From Hoeflea marina (GTDB lineage: Bacteria; Pseudomonadota; Alphaproteobacteria; Rhizobiales; Rhizobiaceae): a DNA stretch of 64,000 nucleotides. Under the pieces are notes generated by a model. That model did no database searches, was not told where the DNA came from, and worked only from the letters and a program-made list of their open reading frames with translations. The stretch lies in contig NZ_QGTR01000004.1 of NCBI RefSeq assembly GCF_003182275.1, positions 301,811 through 365,810 on the forward strand. Direction: 5' to 3'. A program made the translations under genes and the position numbers. This document shows, piece after piece, positions 17,006 through 25,038 of the stretch. How positions within the stretch are numbered: position 1 is the stretch's first letter; each line of letters opens with the position of its first letter.

Positions 17006-17269
17006 TCAGCGGATGACGGCCGAGCCGTTGACGATCTCGATGGTCTCGCTGCCGCTGAGGGTCTCGCGGTCGCCGCTCGGCATGGTCACGAAACATCCGT
17101 TCGGGCAGAATTCGATCTGGCCGCCAGCATCCACTGCGACGTTCACCGTGTTGCCGTCTTCGGTCACGACAAGCACCTGAGCCTGCGCATCCTTGTTGAT
17201 CACGGTTGCCGAAAGCGCGCTGCTCACCGGTGCAAGGATCAGGGCGATGGCAATGAGGACTTGGTTCAT
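17006..17269 (-). CDS. Small exported protein of unknown function
   Basis: An 87-residue protein with a signal peptide (MNQVLIAIALILAPVSSALSA) and a beta-rich remainder: TVINKDAQAQVLVVTEDGNT, a Cys54/Cys58 pair (EFCPNGCFV) and a C-terminal IEIVNGSAVIR. I do not recognise a named family. The two close cysteines in a periplasmic protein could bind metal or form a disulfide. A dispersed repeat lies right after its stop codon and probably acts as its terminator. Confidence 0.6.
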   Translation of the reverse strand: MNQVLIAIALILAPVSSALSATVINKDAQAQVLVVTEDGNTVNVAVDAGGQIEFCPNGCFVTMPSGDRETLSGSETIEIVNGSAVIR

Positions 17270-17523
17270 GTGTTGCCGGCGAGTGTCCGCCGCTCCTTTG
17301 TTGCTGTGACGAAGTCCGAAGCTTTCGTCCTGGATCTTTGTCTAGCAGCTTGAAACTGAATGCAAGCTGAACGCCTAGAGGTCCTGTCCTTCCCCGACAC
17401 GGAGCCGGGCCGGGCGACGCCCAAGGCGCATCGCATGTAACCAGATCACGCGATGTGCCGTCGCACCTTTGAAACATGCAGGTCGTGGTGCCGAAACTGC
17501 TGCACAGCTTCGGGCGCCCTGCA

Positions 17524-20052
17524 TCAGGCCCGGGCCGGTTTGCGTTTCGACACGGCCTTGACCCTTGTTACCGCCGCAGCCTCACCATCGCCCGCGCCCA
17601 CCGGCCTGTCGTCCGGAAGCACGAAACCGGCCTGCGGTTCAGGCGTGGGGGACCTACCCGCCGAAAAGGCGCGGGCCAGATTCTCTGCCGATACCGCTGT
17701 GATGTTGAAGTCGCGTTGCGGATAAGGGATCTCGATGCCCTCCGCCTTCAGCCTTTCGAAGATAGCCAGTCGCAGTTCGGAGCGAACCTGGCCGCCGTCG
17801 AGGATGTCGGCGATGAACACCTTGAGCGCAAAATCGATCGACGAGGCGCCGAATTCGATGAACTGGACGATCGGCTCGGGGTTTCTCAGCACCTTCGGAT
17901 GGGCCAGCGCGATCTCCTCGAGGATCGTCATAACCTGGCGCGGGTCGCTGCCATAGCCGACGCCGACATTGACATCGGCCCGGCCCATGCGGTTGCGGTG
18001 GGTCCAGTTGCCGACCGAGGCGTTGATCAGGTCGGCATTGGGAACAATGATCGACTGCCGGTTGAAGGTCTCGATCTCGGTGGCGCGCACGGAGATCTTC
18101 TTGACGAAGCCCTCCGTGGCCCCGGTGACCACCCAATCGCCGACCTTGAAAGGCCGCTCGACCAGCAGGATCAGCCCGGAGACGAAATTCGAGACGATGT
18201 TCTGCAGGCCGAAGCCGATGCCGAGCGACAGGGCGCCGGCCACCAGCGCCAGGCTGGAAAGATCGATGCCCGCCGCCGAGATCGCCAGCAGCCCGGCGAG
18301 GCCGACGCCGAGATAGCCGATGCCTGTCTTGATCGAGTTGCGCACGCCGGTGTCGACGCGCCCGCGCGCCATGACGCTGCCGTCGAGCCAGCGCTGGAAC
18401 CAGCGGGTCGCGAAAAGGCCGAACAGGAACAGCAGTACCCCGATGAGGATCCCCATCAGAGATATGGTGATGCCGCCGACGCGGATGTCCGTGAGCACCC
18501 GATAGAGCCAGATCTGGATGTCCTGGATCTGGAAGCCCCATTGCAGCAGGATCAGCGGCACACCGATCAGCAGCACCGCGAGATTGATCAGAAGTCCGGC
18601 CGCGATTCCCGTCTGGTCCAGCGTCACCTGGCCAGGAGCGAACCGCCGGTCGATGAAGCGTCCGATCGTCGTCTCGGCAAAGGCTGATGGCCCGGAGACG
18701 GCCTGCGCCGACAGGTAGCCGATGTACATGGTGGCGAGAATGGCGCCGGTGACCACGATCTGGGTGGCCGCGAAACGCGCCAGCCCGACATAGCCCGTGA
18801 GCGCCATCAGCACCAGACCGAGGCCGGCCAGCATCAGCGCCGCCGAGATCAGCCGCGGCCATGGCCGCCCCGGATCCTTCGGATCGCCGCTCTCGGCCAG
18901 CATCGGCCGGCTGCGTGACATCACGATGAGGATGAGACCGATGATGATGGCGGCCACGAAGCTCTTGGCCACGGTCAGGACGACAGGAGAGCCCAGCGCC
19001 TCGCTGATGCCGCCCAGCACATAGTCGGCGCCGTTGACGATCGCCATGGCCAGCACCAGCCAGAACATCAGCTGCGCGCCGCCGTTGGACATGTTGACCA
19101 GGCGCCAGTTCGGCATGGTCGGCACCAGCACCGATCGCGCCAGCTTGCCGACGAAGAACTCGACCACCGTCACCGCAAGAAGGATCGAGAGCATGGTGCT
19201 GATGTCGCCGCGCAGCACCGCGAAATTGGTGAGGAACCCGAAGATCGACAGCACCAGCGCCAGCACCGACGCGGTGGGGATCACCGTCGACCACAGCGCC
19301 ACCGAAAGCCGGCTGATATAGGAGGGATCGGCGATGGCCGGGTCGCGTTCGATCAGCCGGCCGAACAGCCGGTAGCCGCCGGCGATGAAGAACAGCGCCG
19401 CCATCAGTGATAGAAAGACGGCCCCGAGCAGCGCATTGGTCTTGAACGACCAGACGAAATTGAACCAGCTGCGCACCGTCCGCCTGAAATCTGAGGCCTC
19501 CGCGCTCCAGGCCTCGACGGCACTGAGGAAAAACTCCGCATCGATGCTGGTGCGGTTGAGCAGCGTGTTGGCAAACAGCTCGCGGCGGATCTGGATGATC
19601 TGTCCACCCAGTTCGCTGGCTCCGACCGAGACGGACTCCGCCCGCCCGGTCAGCGCATTGATCGCCGCCCGCTCCTCGGCCAGCCGTGCCCGCTCCTCGG
19701 CGACCATCGGCGCCTCCGGCTCCTCGTCGGCCGTGGGCTTGGCGCCCAGCTGGTCGATGCGGGCCTTGAGTTCGCTGAGTCGAGGCCTGAGGCTGACGCC
19801 GATGTCGAGCATGCTGCGGGCCAGCGCCTCGACTTCGATGTTCAGGCTCGCCAGGGCGCTGTCGTTGTCCTTTTCGGCCTCGATTCTCTTGCTCAGCCCG
19901 GCAATCTTCTCCTCAGCCGCCGAGAGTTTCTGCATCGCCTCCGCCACCACCGGCGAGGAGTCGACGGTGTCGGCCTGGGCCAGCGCCGCGCAGGGCGCCA
20001 GCGCCATCAGCACGGCCAGCGACAGATGGATCAACATGGTTCGCAATGACAT
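17524..20052 (-). CDS. Large mechanosensitive ion channel protein (DUF3772-MscS)
   Basis: About 842 residues. A signal peptide (LSLAVLMALAPCAALAQA) is followed by a periplasmic coiled-coil region (~25-170, DUF3772-like) and about eleven membrane helices. The MscS core is near residues 590-800: GIGFGLQNIVSNFVSGLILL is the conserved pore helix 3 region and RPFKVGDWVVTGATEGFVKKI the start of the beta domain. It resembles the DUF3772 MscS-like channels of rhizobia, releasing solutes on hypo-osmotic shock. I chose ATG 20052 because the signal peptide begins there; the frame is open upstream to 20109. The C-terminus ends in a short basic tail. Confidence 0.88.
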   Translation of the reverse strand: MSLRTMLIHLSLAVLMALAPCAALAQADTVDSSPVVAEAMQKLSAAEEKIAGLSKRIEAEKDNDSALASLNIEVEALARSMLDIGVSLRPRLSELKARIDQLGAKPTADEEPEAPMVAEERARLAEERAAINALTGRAESVSVGASELGGQIIQIRRELFANTLLNRTSIDAEFFLSAVEAWSAEASDFRRTVRSWFNFVWSFKTNALLGAVFLSLMAALFFIAGGYRLFGRLIERDPAIADPSYISRLSVALWSTVIPTASVLALVLSIFGFLTNFAVLRGDISTMLSILLAVTVVEFFVGKLARSVLVPTMPNWRLVNMSNGGAQLMFWLVLAMAIVNGADYVLGGISEALGSPVVLTVAKSFVAAIIIGLILIVMSRSRPMLAESGDPKDPGRPWPRLISAALMLAGLGLVLMALTGYVGLARFAATQIVVTGAILATMYIGYLSAQAVSGPSAFAETTIGRFIDRRFAPGQVTLDQTGIAAGLLINLAVLLIGVPLILLQWGFQIQDIQIWLYRVLTDIRVGGITISLMGILIGVLLFLFGLFATRWFQRWLDGSVMARGRVDTGVRNSIKTGIGYLGVGLAGLLAISAAGIDLSSLALVAGALSLGIGFGLQNIVSNFVSGLILLVERPFKVGDWVVTGATEGFVKKISVRATEIETFNRQSIIVPNADLINASVGNWTHRNRMGRADVNVGVGYGSDPRQVMTILEEIALAHPKVLRNPEPIVQFIEFGASSIDFALKVFIADILDGGQVRSELRLAIFERLKAEGIEIPYPQRDFNITAVSAENLARAFSAGRSPTPEPQAGFVLPDDRPVGAGDGEAAAVTRVKAVSKRKPARA

Positions 20053-20232
20053 TCGGCCCCCGAGCTTTCGCACGACTTGCCGCCGGCGCCCAGGCACCCG
20101 CCAAGACAACCGGCTTCTGGCGAACCCTATACGGGACGAAGACTGTTGTCAGCCGTGATCGGCTGCGGGACGGTGGCTGGCATGCGCGGACGCTGTGGAC
20201 CGGACGACCGACATCGGGAGCGGTGTCCGGGT

Positions 20233-20778
20233 TCAGAACCCGGCGCCGGGCTGGGCAAGATACTCCGCCTCGGCCGCCGTGCTCTCGCGGCCCAGGATCG
20301 GGTTGCGGTGCGGGAAACGGCCGAAGCGGGCGATCACATCCCGGTGGCGCACGGCATAATCGAGATAATTGGCGTTGCCGAGAGCCGTGAACAGCTCCAC
20401 GGCGCGGTCCTGCTCGGCCATGTCCTCTGCATGCTCGAACGGCATGTAGAAGATGAAGCGCCGCTCGTCCGGGACGGCCTGGTCGGCCCCGGCCGCGATC
20501 GCCGCCTTGGCCTCGCGGAGGGCCAGCCCGTCTGTGGCGAAGGCGTGCGGGCTGCCACGAAAGATGTTGCGCGGGAACTGGTCGAGCACGATGATCAGCG
20601 CCAGCCGCGCCTCCGGGTCGGCCCTCCAGTCGTCGGAAATCTCCCGCGACAGCATCACATGCAGGCCGGAAAAACGCCGGATCATCTCCTGGTCGATCGC
20701 CTCCTTCTTGACGAACCAGTCTTCGGGAGTGAGCCTGTCGAACCAGAATTCAAGAACGCTTTCGATGTTTTCTGTCAT
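20233..20778 (-). CDS. DUF924 family protein
   Basis: A 181-residue cytoplasmic protein. ATG 20778 follows GGAAGG at proper spacing, so the upstream open frame to 20928 is ignored. Signatures are VLEFWFDRLTPEDWFVKKEAID, LALIIVLDQFPRNIFRGSPHAF, FIFYMPFEHAED and FPHRNPILGRESTAAEAEYL, matching DUF924, a TPR-like helical family. Its function is unknown. It is divergent from the HAD hydrolase gene. Confidence 0.88.
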   Translation of the reverse strand: MTENIESVLEFWFDRLTPEDWFVKKEAIDQEMIRRFSGLHVMLSREISDDWRADPEARLALIIVLDQFPRNIFRGSPHAFATDGLALREAKAAIAAGADQAVPDERRFIFYMPFEHAEDMAEQDRAVELFTALGNANYLDYAVRHRDVIARFGRFPHRNPILGRESTAAEAEYLAQPGAGF

Positions 20779-20879
20779 GGGATAACCTTCCGCCGGGACT
20801 TCGGAACCTCCTGCAATCTGGGTCATCAAGCGCCGGATTTCAATGGGTTGGCCGGCGACAGGCCGAATGGAGCTGCAAA

Positions 20880-21593
20880 TTGACCGACAGCGAACTGACA
20901 ACAATAGGCTTCGATGCAGATGACACACTCTGGCAGAATGAGCAGTTCTACCGCTTCACCGAGCGCGAATTCGCCGCGTTGCTCAGCGACCACGGTGACC
21001 ACGACACGGTCACGGCGCGGCTCCTCGAGGCGGAGCGGCGCAACCTCGGCCTCTACGGATTCGGCATCAAGGGCTTCACCCTGTCGATGATAGAGACGGC
21101 CATCGAGGTGACGGACAATGCGGTGCCGGCGGAGGTGATCGGCAGGATCCTTGCCATCGGTCGCGAGCTGCTTGCCCATCCCGTGGAAACCCTGCCGGGC
21201 GCAGCAGAGGTGCTCTCCGAACTCTCCGGCCGGTTCAAGCTGGTGCTGGTGACCAAGGGAGACCTGTTCGACCAGGAGCGCAAGCTGGCGCAGTCGGGTC
21301 TGGGCGAGCTGTTCCAGGCCGTCGAGATCGTTTCCGACAAGAAGCCTTCGACCTATGAGAGCGTGTTCCGGCGCCACGGCGACGGTGCGGCGCGCTCGAT
21401 GATGGTGGGCAACTCGCTCAGATCGGATGTCATCCCGGCCATCGAGGCCGGCGCCTGGGGCATTTATGTGCCGCACGACCTGACCTGGTCGCTGGAGCAT
21501 GCCGAGGCGCCGCTGCACGCGCCGCGCTTCCGCGAAATCGCCCGGCTCGCCGAACTCCCCGCTCTGCTCGACGCTCTGGGCCATCCCAGCTGA
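20880..21593 (+). CDS. HAD family hydrolase
   Basis: A 237-residue haloacid dehalogenase-superfamily phosphatase. The start is TTG 20880 with GGAG seven bases upstream. Motif I is TIGFDADDTLWQNE (nucleophile Asp12, acid Asp14), motif II LVLVTKGD, motif III around VSDKKPSTYE and motif IV MVGNSLRSDV. The cap is the alpha-helical C1 type between motifs I and II. It probably hydrolyses a small phosphorylated metabolite; the substrate is not evident. It converges with the carboxylase alpha gene, 21 bases apart. Confidence 0.85.
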   Translation: MTDSELTTIGFDADDTLWQNEQFYRFTEREFAALLSDHGDHDTVTARLLEAERRNLGLYGFGIKGFTLSMIETAIEVTDNAVPAEVIGRILAIGRELLAHPVETLPGAAEVLSELSGRFKLVLVTKGDLFDQERKLAQSGLGELFQAVEIVSDKKPSTYESVFRRHGDGAARSMMVGNSLRSDVIPAIEAGAWGIYVPHDLTWSLEHAEAPLHAPRFREIARLAELPALLDALGHPS

Positions 21594-21614
21594 CGGCCGG
21601 CTGCGGTTTCCGGC

Positions 21615-23621
21615 TCATGCCGCCTTCGCCGCCACCTCCAGCGCCACCAGCAACGCCCCGTCCGCCACCTGCTGCCCTGCCCTGACCAGCACCTCGCCGA
21701 CCGTGCCGTCGCGCGGCGCGGCAAGGGTCATTTCCATCTTCATCGCCTCCATGATCACCATGGCATCGCCTGATTTGACCATCTGGCCCGCCACGGCGAG
21801 CACCTCCTTGATGATGCCGGGCATGGGTGAGATCACCGAATCCCCCCCCGACGCATCGGCTCCGGCGACCGCCGCCCTGGGCAGGCCGAGGCTGTAGGTA
21901 TGCCCCCCGGCGATGGCGGTGACCGAGCCTTCGAGCACGATGATGCGCACGCCGAGCCGCCGGCCGCCGGCGAACGCAGTCCAGGAGACGCCATCGGCGG
22001 CGCGCGTCACCTGCGACAGGGTCACTCCGGATGCCGCGGCTTCCTCGCCCGCGACGAGCCAGTCGGTGGCTGCAAGCCTGGTGATGCGGACCGCGAACTC
22101 ACCGTCGCCGCCGATGAGCCTCAGGCCGCGCTCCGGCCGGCCCCAGCTTTCCCAGGGACCGACAAGCTCCGCCGGGTCGCCGCTGTCCGCCGGCCGCACG
22201 GCAATGCCCGAGGCCGCAAGCGCCATGAGGGCGGCGATGTCGGGCGGCGTCGGCTCAGCGAGCGAAAGCTCTTCGAGATTGCGGTCGATCAGCCCCGTAT
22301 CGAGCTTGCCCGAGGCAAAATCCGGTTGCCTGACGAGCCGCGCCAGGAAGGCGGTGTTGGTGACGGTGCCGGCGATCTCGGTGCGGCCGAGCGCTCCGGC
22401 CAGCCGGTCGAGCGCCTCGGCGCGGGTGGCGCCATGGGCGATCACCTTGGCGATCATCGGGTCGTAGAACGGGGTGATGGCGTCGCCGGAACGGACGCCG
22501 GAATCCACCCGGATGCCATTGTTCGGAAATGCCAGATGGCCGATGGTGCCGACCGCCGGCATGAAATCCTTCGCCGGGTCCTCGGCATAGATCCGCGCCT
22601 CGACCGCATGCCCGTTGATCGACAGCTGCTCCTGGCTCATTGGCAGCCTTTCGCCCGCCGCCACCCGGATCTGCCACTCGACAAGGTCGAGCCCGGTGAT
22701 CAGTTCGGTGACCGGGTGCTCGACCTGCAGCCGCGTGTTCATCTCCATGAACCAGAAGCGGTCCGATCGCAGCCCGTCGCTGGCGTCAACGATGAACTCG
22801 ACCGTGCCGGCGCCGGAATAGCCGATCGCCCTGGCCGCCTGCACGGCGGCCGCGCCCATGGCCGCGCGCATCTCCGCCGTCATGCCCGGCGCCGGCGCCT
22901 CCTCGATCACCTTCTGATGGCGGCGCTGCGCCGAGCAGTCGCGCTCGAACAGATGCACCACATTGCCGTGATTGTCGCCGAACACCTGGATTTCGATGTG
23001 GCGCGGGCTGGAGACATATTTCTCCACCAGCACCCGGTCGTCACCGAAGGAGGCCTTGCCCTCGCGCTTGGCCGACGACAGCGCCGCCGGGAAATCCGCC
23101 TGCGCGTCGACCCGGCGCATGCCCTTGCCTCCGCCGCCGGCGCGCGCCTTGATCAGCACCGGAAACCCGATCTCCCTGGCCTTACCGGAGAGCACCACCA
23201 GTTCCTGTGCCTCGCCGTGATAGCCCGGCACCACCGGCACATTGGCCTTCTCCATCAGCTGCTTGGCGGCATCCTTGAGACCCATGGCGCGGATCGCGGA
23301 GGCCGACGGCCCGATGAAGATGAGGCCGGCCTTGCTGACTGCCTCAACGAAGCCGGGATTTTCGGACAGGAAGCCGTAGCCCGGGTGGATCGCGTCCGCG
23401 CCGGTGACCTTGGCCGCATGCAGGATGGCGTCGATCTTGAGATAGCTGTCCGCCGCCGGCGCCGGGCCGATCCGCACCGCTTCGTCGGCCATCTCGACAT
23501 GCAGGGCGTCCGCATCGGCGTCCGAAAACACGGCCACGGTGGCGATGCCCATCTGGCGCGCGGTGCGGATGACGCGGCAGGCGATCTCGCCGCGGTTGGC
23601 GATGAGGATTTTCGTGATCAT
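21615..23621 (-). CDS. Methylcrotonyl-CoA carboxylase alpha subunit (biotin carboxylase + BCCP)
   Basis: A 668-residue biotin-dependent carboxylase subunit for leucine/isovalerate degradation. Biotin carboxylase spans ~1-450 (KILIANRGEIACRVIRTA; ATP-grasp loop KARAGGGGKGMRRV; MEMNTRLQVEHPVTE). A BT-like linker follows, then a C-terminal biotinyl domain with the biotin Lys near residue 628 (VIMEAMKMEM). The partner beta subunit lies upstream at 25039. ATG 23621 has GGGAGAG just upstream. Its first 67 bases exist again at 24231-24297, showing that the relBE cassette interrupted and regenerated this gene. A general acyl-CoA carboxylase role is the alternative; the neighbouring isovaleryl-CoA dehydrogenase favours methylcrotonyl-CoA. 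Confidence 0.9.
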   Translation of the reverse strand: MITKILIANRGEIACRVIRTARQMGIATVAVFSDADADALHVEMADEAVRIGPAPAADSYLKIDAILHAAKVTGADAIHPGYGFLSENPGFVEAVSKAGLIFIGPSASAIRAMGLKDAAKQLMEKANVPVVPGYHGEAQELVVLSGKAREIGFPVLIKARAGGGGKGMRRVDAQADFPAALSSAKREGKASFGDDRVLVEKYVSSPRHIEIQVFGDNHGNVVHLFERDCSAQRRHQKVIEEAPAPGMTAEMRAAMGAAAVQAARAIGYSGAGTVEFIVDASDGLRSDRFWFMEMNTRLQVEHPVTELITGLDLVEWQIRVAAGERLPMSQEQLSINGHAVEARIYAEDPAKDFMPAVGTIGHLAFPNNGIRVDSGVRSGDAITPFYDPMIAKVIAHGATRAEALDRLAGALGRTEIAGTVTNTAFLARLVRQPDFASGKLDTGLIDRNLEELSLAEPTPPDIAALMALAASGIAVRPADSGDPAELVGPWESWGRPERGLRLIGGDGEFAVRITRLAATDWLVAGEEAAASGVTLSQVTRAADGVSWTAFAGGRRLGVRIIVLEGSVTAIAGGHTYSLGLPRAAVAGADASGGDSVISPMPGIIKEVLAVAGQMVKSGDAMVIMEAMKMEMTLAAPRDGTVGEVLVRAGQQVADGALLVALEVAAKAA

Positions 23622-23622
23622 G
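23556..23622 (-). repeat. 67-bp direct repeat, copy A (functional 5' end of the carboxylase alpha gene)
   Basis: Base-for-base identical to 24231-24297. It covers the C before the ATG and the first 22 codons of the carboxylase alpha gene. Flanking bases differ immediately on both sides, so the 67-bp identity is sharply bounded, as expected for a recent duplication made when the relBE cassette entered. Confidence 0.95.
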
Positions 23623-23631
23623 CTCTCTCCC

Positions 23632-23913
23632 TTACCAGCCCAGTTCGCTGTGCGACCCGAGCCGCAGCAATTCCAGTGTCTCGTCGTCCGGCTTCCGGTA
23701 GATCAGCACCAGATCGGGCCGGATGTGGCAGTCACGGCAGTCATTCCATTCACCCTTGAGCGGATGGTCGAAGCGATGGCGAGGCAGCGGTTCGTCGCGG
23801 ACCAACTGGTCGAGCACCGTCTTCAATTCCACATCCAGCCGGGCTCCGTGGCGGCCGGACCGTTCACGGCGAAAATCTCTCTTGAACTGCGATAGCGCCC
23901 TAACCTTCCGCAC
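23632..23913 (-). CDS. YafQ-type (RelE superfamily) mRNA interferase toxin
   Basis: A 93-residue basic toxin. YafQ active-site residues are in register: His50 (FDHPLKGEW), His63 and Asp67 (CHIRPDLVLIY) and His88 (LGSHSELGW), close to His50, His63, Asp67 and His87 of E. coli YafQ. Such toxins cut mRNA on the ribosome. Its start overlaps the antitoxin end by 14 bases, and its stop lies 10 bases before the carboxylase alpha start. All active residues are kept, so it should be functional. Confidence 0.9.
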   Translation of the reverse strand: MRKVRALSQFKRDFRRERSGRHGARLDVELKTVLDQLVRDEPLPRHRFDHPLKGEWNDCRDCHIRPDLVLIYRKPDDETLELLRLGSHSELGW

Positions 23914-24166
23914 CCAGATCGTCCATCAGCTCATCCACAGTGCCGAACTCTCTGGAAAATTCTCCACGTCGCGCCGCCTCGATCGCCGCGATCGTCTCCG
24001 CGTTGGGCGCCAGCGGCTCAAACGGCAACGCCTTGTCGCGCGCCACCCGCACCAGCAGCATCCGGAACGCATCCGACACCGTCAGCCCCATCGCCTCGAG
24101 CACAACCGAGGCTTCCTCCTTGATCTTGCCATTGATCCGCGCCCGGACCACATCATTCTCAGCCAT
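23900..24166 (-). CDS. RelB/DinJ-type antitoxin
   Basis: An 88-residue acidic antitoxin with an N-terminal ribbon-helix-helix domain (VVRARINGKIKEEASVVLEAMGLTVSDAFRMLLVRVA in three consecutive parts: strand, helix, helix) and a C-terminal toxin-binding tail (FGTVDELMDDLGAEG). ATG 24166 has AAGGAG six bases upstream; the open frame to 24211 is ignored. It neutralises the toxin encoded next and probably represses its own promoter at the dyad 24183-24195. Its start overlaps the stop of the carboxylase remnant ORF. Confidence 0.9.
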   Translation of the reverse strand: MAENDVVRARINGKIKEEASVVLEAMGLTVSDAFRMLLVRVARDKALPFEPLAPNAETIAAIEAARRGEFSREFGTVDELMDDLGAEG

Positions 24167-24296
24167 AGCGAAACTCCTTTGGGCTACAATGTAGCACAGT
24201 GGGAACCCCATCTCCAGACAGTCCCGTCCTGCGCGCGGTGCGGATGACGCGGCAGGCGATCTCGCCGCGGTTGGCGATGAGGATTTTCGTGATCAT
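24159..24296 (-). pseudogene. Remnant of the carboxylase alpha gene: 22 codons fused to cassette sequence
   Basis: This short ORF encodes 45 residues. The first 22 (MITKILIANRGEIACRVIRT, then AR) are identical to the start of the intact carboxylase alpha protein; the next 23 come from the relBE cassette leader. Its ATG overlaps the vapC stop as ATGA, the coupling the carboxylase gene presumably had before the insertion, and its stop lies across the second codon of relB. It cannot be an enzyme, but may be translated and pass ribosomes from vapC to relB. It is too short for ordinary ORF calling. Confidence 0.8.
24183..24195 (-). promoter_or_regulatory. Dyad upstream of relB-type antitoxin
   Basis: GCTACA-A-TGTAGC is a perfect 6-bp-arm inverted repeat 17 bases before the antitoxin start, in the cassette-specific sequence. 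It is the best candidate for the RelB operator and core promoter. Confidence 0.45.
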
Positions 24297-24297
24297 G
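24231..24297 (-). repeat. 67-bp direct repeat, copy B (orphan 5' end of the carboxylase alpha gene)
   Basis: Identical to 23556-23622. Together the copies bracket the 608-bp stretch 23623-24230, which carries the relBE cassette. The vapC stop codon falls inside this copy, so vapC was next to the carboxylase gene before relBE arrived. Confidence 0.95.
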
Positions 24298-24727
24298 GCT
24301 TTCCCATTTCGCTCCAGAGTCTGAAAGGCATGGCGGATGCGGAGGCCAGGCGCCTGTCGTTGCTGATGAACGCATCACAGCGGCTCATCCTGGCGGTCGC
24401 GAGGTGAATGGCGTCCGGCAGTTTGATGCCTGTGCCCGCGCGCACCCTCGCCGCCTCAAGAATGACGTCTCGGCTCACAGGAACGACCCGCACAAACTTG
24501 CTGTCGGTCGCGAGCAACCGCAGATAAATGCGCACCAGCGCCTCGTCCCGGTCGGCGATCGGCTTGCTGAGGCATTCTGCCAATGCAAGCTCACTGGTCG
24601 CCGCCTCGACTTCACCGTCCGTGATATCCTCGACCAACTGCTCCTGTGCACCATCCAGTTCACTGCGTCTCTCAAGGATGCCGATCAGCGCATTGGTATC
24701 AAGATAGACGCGTCGGGCGTTTGCCAT
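24293..24727 (-). CDS. VapC-type PIN-domain ribonuclease toxin
   Basis: A 144-residue PIN toxin. Metal-binding acids are Asp10 (VYLDTNALIGIL), Glu46 or Glu51 (TSELALAEC), Asp105 (LPDAIHLATA) and Asp124 (FISNDRRL). It lies two bases after the antitoxin stop if started at ATG 24727; ATG 24742 would overlap by 13 bases. It should cleave tRNA or rRNA when released from the antitoxin. Its stop TGA overlaps the ATG of the carboxylase alpha remnant, meaning it was once coupled directly to that metabolic gene. Confidence 0.86.
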   Translation of the reverse strand: MANARRVYLDTNALIGILERRSELDGAQEQLVEDITDGEVEAATSELALAECLSKPIADRDEALVRIYLRLLATDSKFVRVVPVSRDVILEAARVRAGTGIKLPDAIHLATARMSRCDAFISNDRRLASASAMPFRLWSEMGKP

Positions 24728-24729
24728 GC

Positions 24730-24984
24730 CTAGCGATCCCATTCGTCACGCAGCGCGCGAACATAGGTGTCAATCTCGTCCTGGGTGCGTCTGTTGGCAG
24801 CGATGCCGACAAAATCGCGAAATGTCCGGGGATGCCGGTCATCAGCCCTCGGCGTCGAGAGGCCGACAGCGTCCGTCAGGATGGCACGAACCTCGGCTTC
24901 GGTTGACCGCTTGTTTGCCACCGCGCGGCGCTTCACCGCTTCCAGCACCGCCTCTTCCAATTGCCTTACGATGATCTGACCCAT
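24730..24984 (-). CDS. FitA/VapB-type ribbon-helix-helix antitoxin
   Basis: An 84-residue antitoxin. The N-terminal half (MGQIIVRQLEEAVLEAVKRR, then STEAEVRAILTDAV) is the FitA-like (Arc-type) RHH domain. The C-terminal half (TFRDFVGIAANRRTQDEIDT) would fill the VapC groove. I chose ATG 24984 because GGAG lies about eight bases upstream; a longer frame starts at 25008 but would run through the operator-like sequence. It is encoded 54 bases after the carboxylase beta gene on the same strand and sits just before its toxin. Confidence 0.85.
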   Translation of the reverse strand: MGQIIVRQLEEAVLEAVKRRAVANKRSTEAEVRAILTDAVGLSTPRADDRHPRTFRDFVGIAANRRTQDEIDTYVRALRDEWDR

Positions 24985-24999
24985 CTCACTCGCTCCGAT

Positions 25000-25018
25000 T
25001 GATATCAAAATGATATCA
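25000..25018 (-). promoter_or_regulatory. Twin TGATATCA operator of the vapBC module
   Basis: TGATATCA occurs at 25000-25007 and 25011-25018. Each is itself a palindrome, separated by three bases, in an AT-rich island between the carboxylase beta stop and the antitoxin start. This is the expected location and form of a VapBC autoregulatory operator. Confidence 0.65.
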
Positions 25019-25038
25019 TTTCCGCCTCGACGAATCCA

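Noticed and set aside
24184-24378. A 64-residue minus-strand frame across the 67-bp repeat copy B
   Set aside because: It reads the repeat in a different frame from the carboxylase gene and overlaps vapC; the frame matching the carboxylase protein is the informative one.
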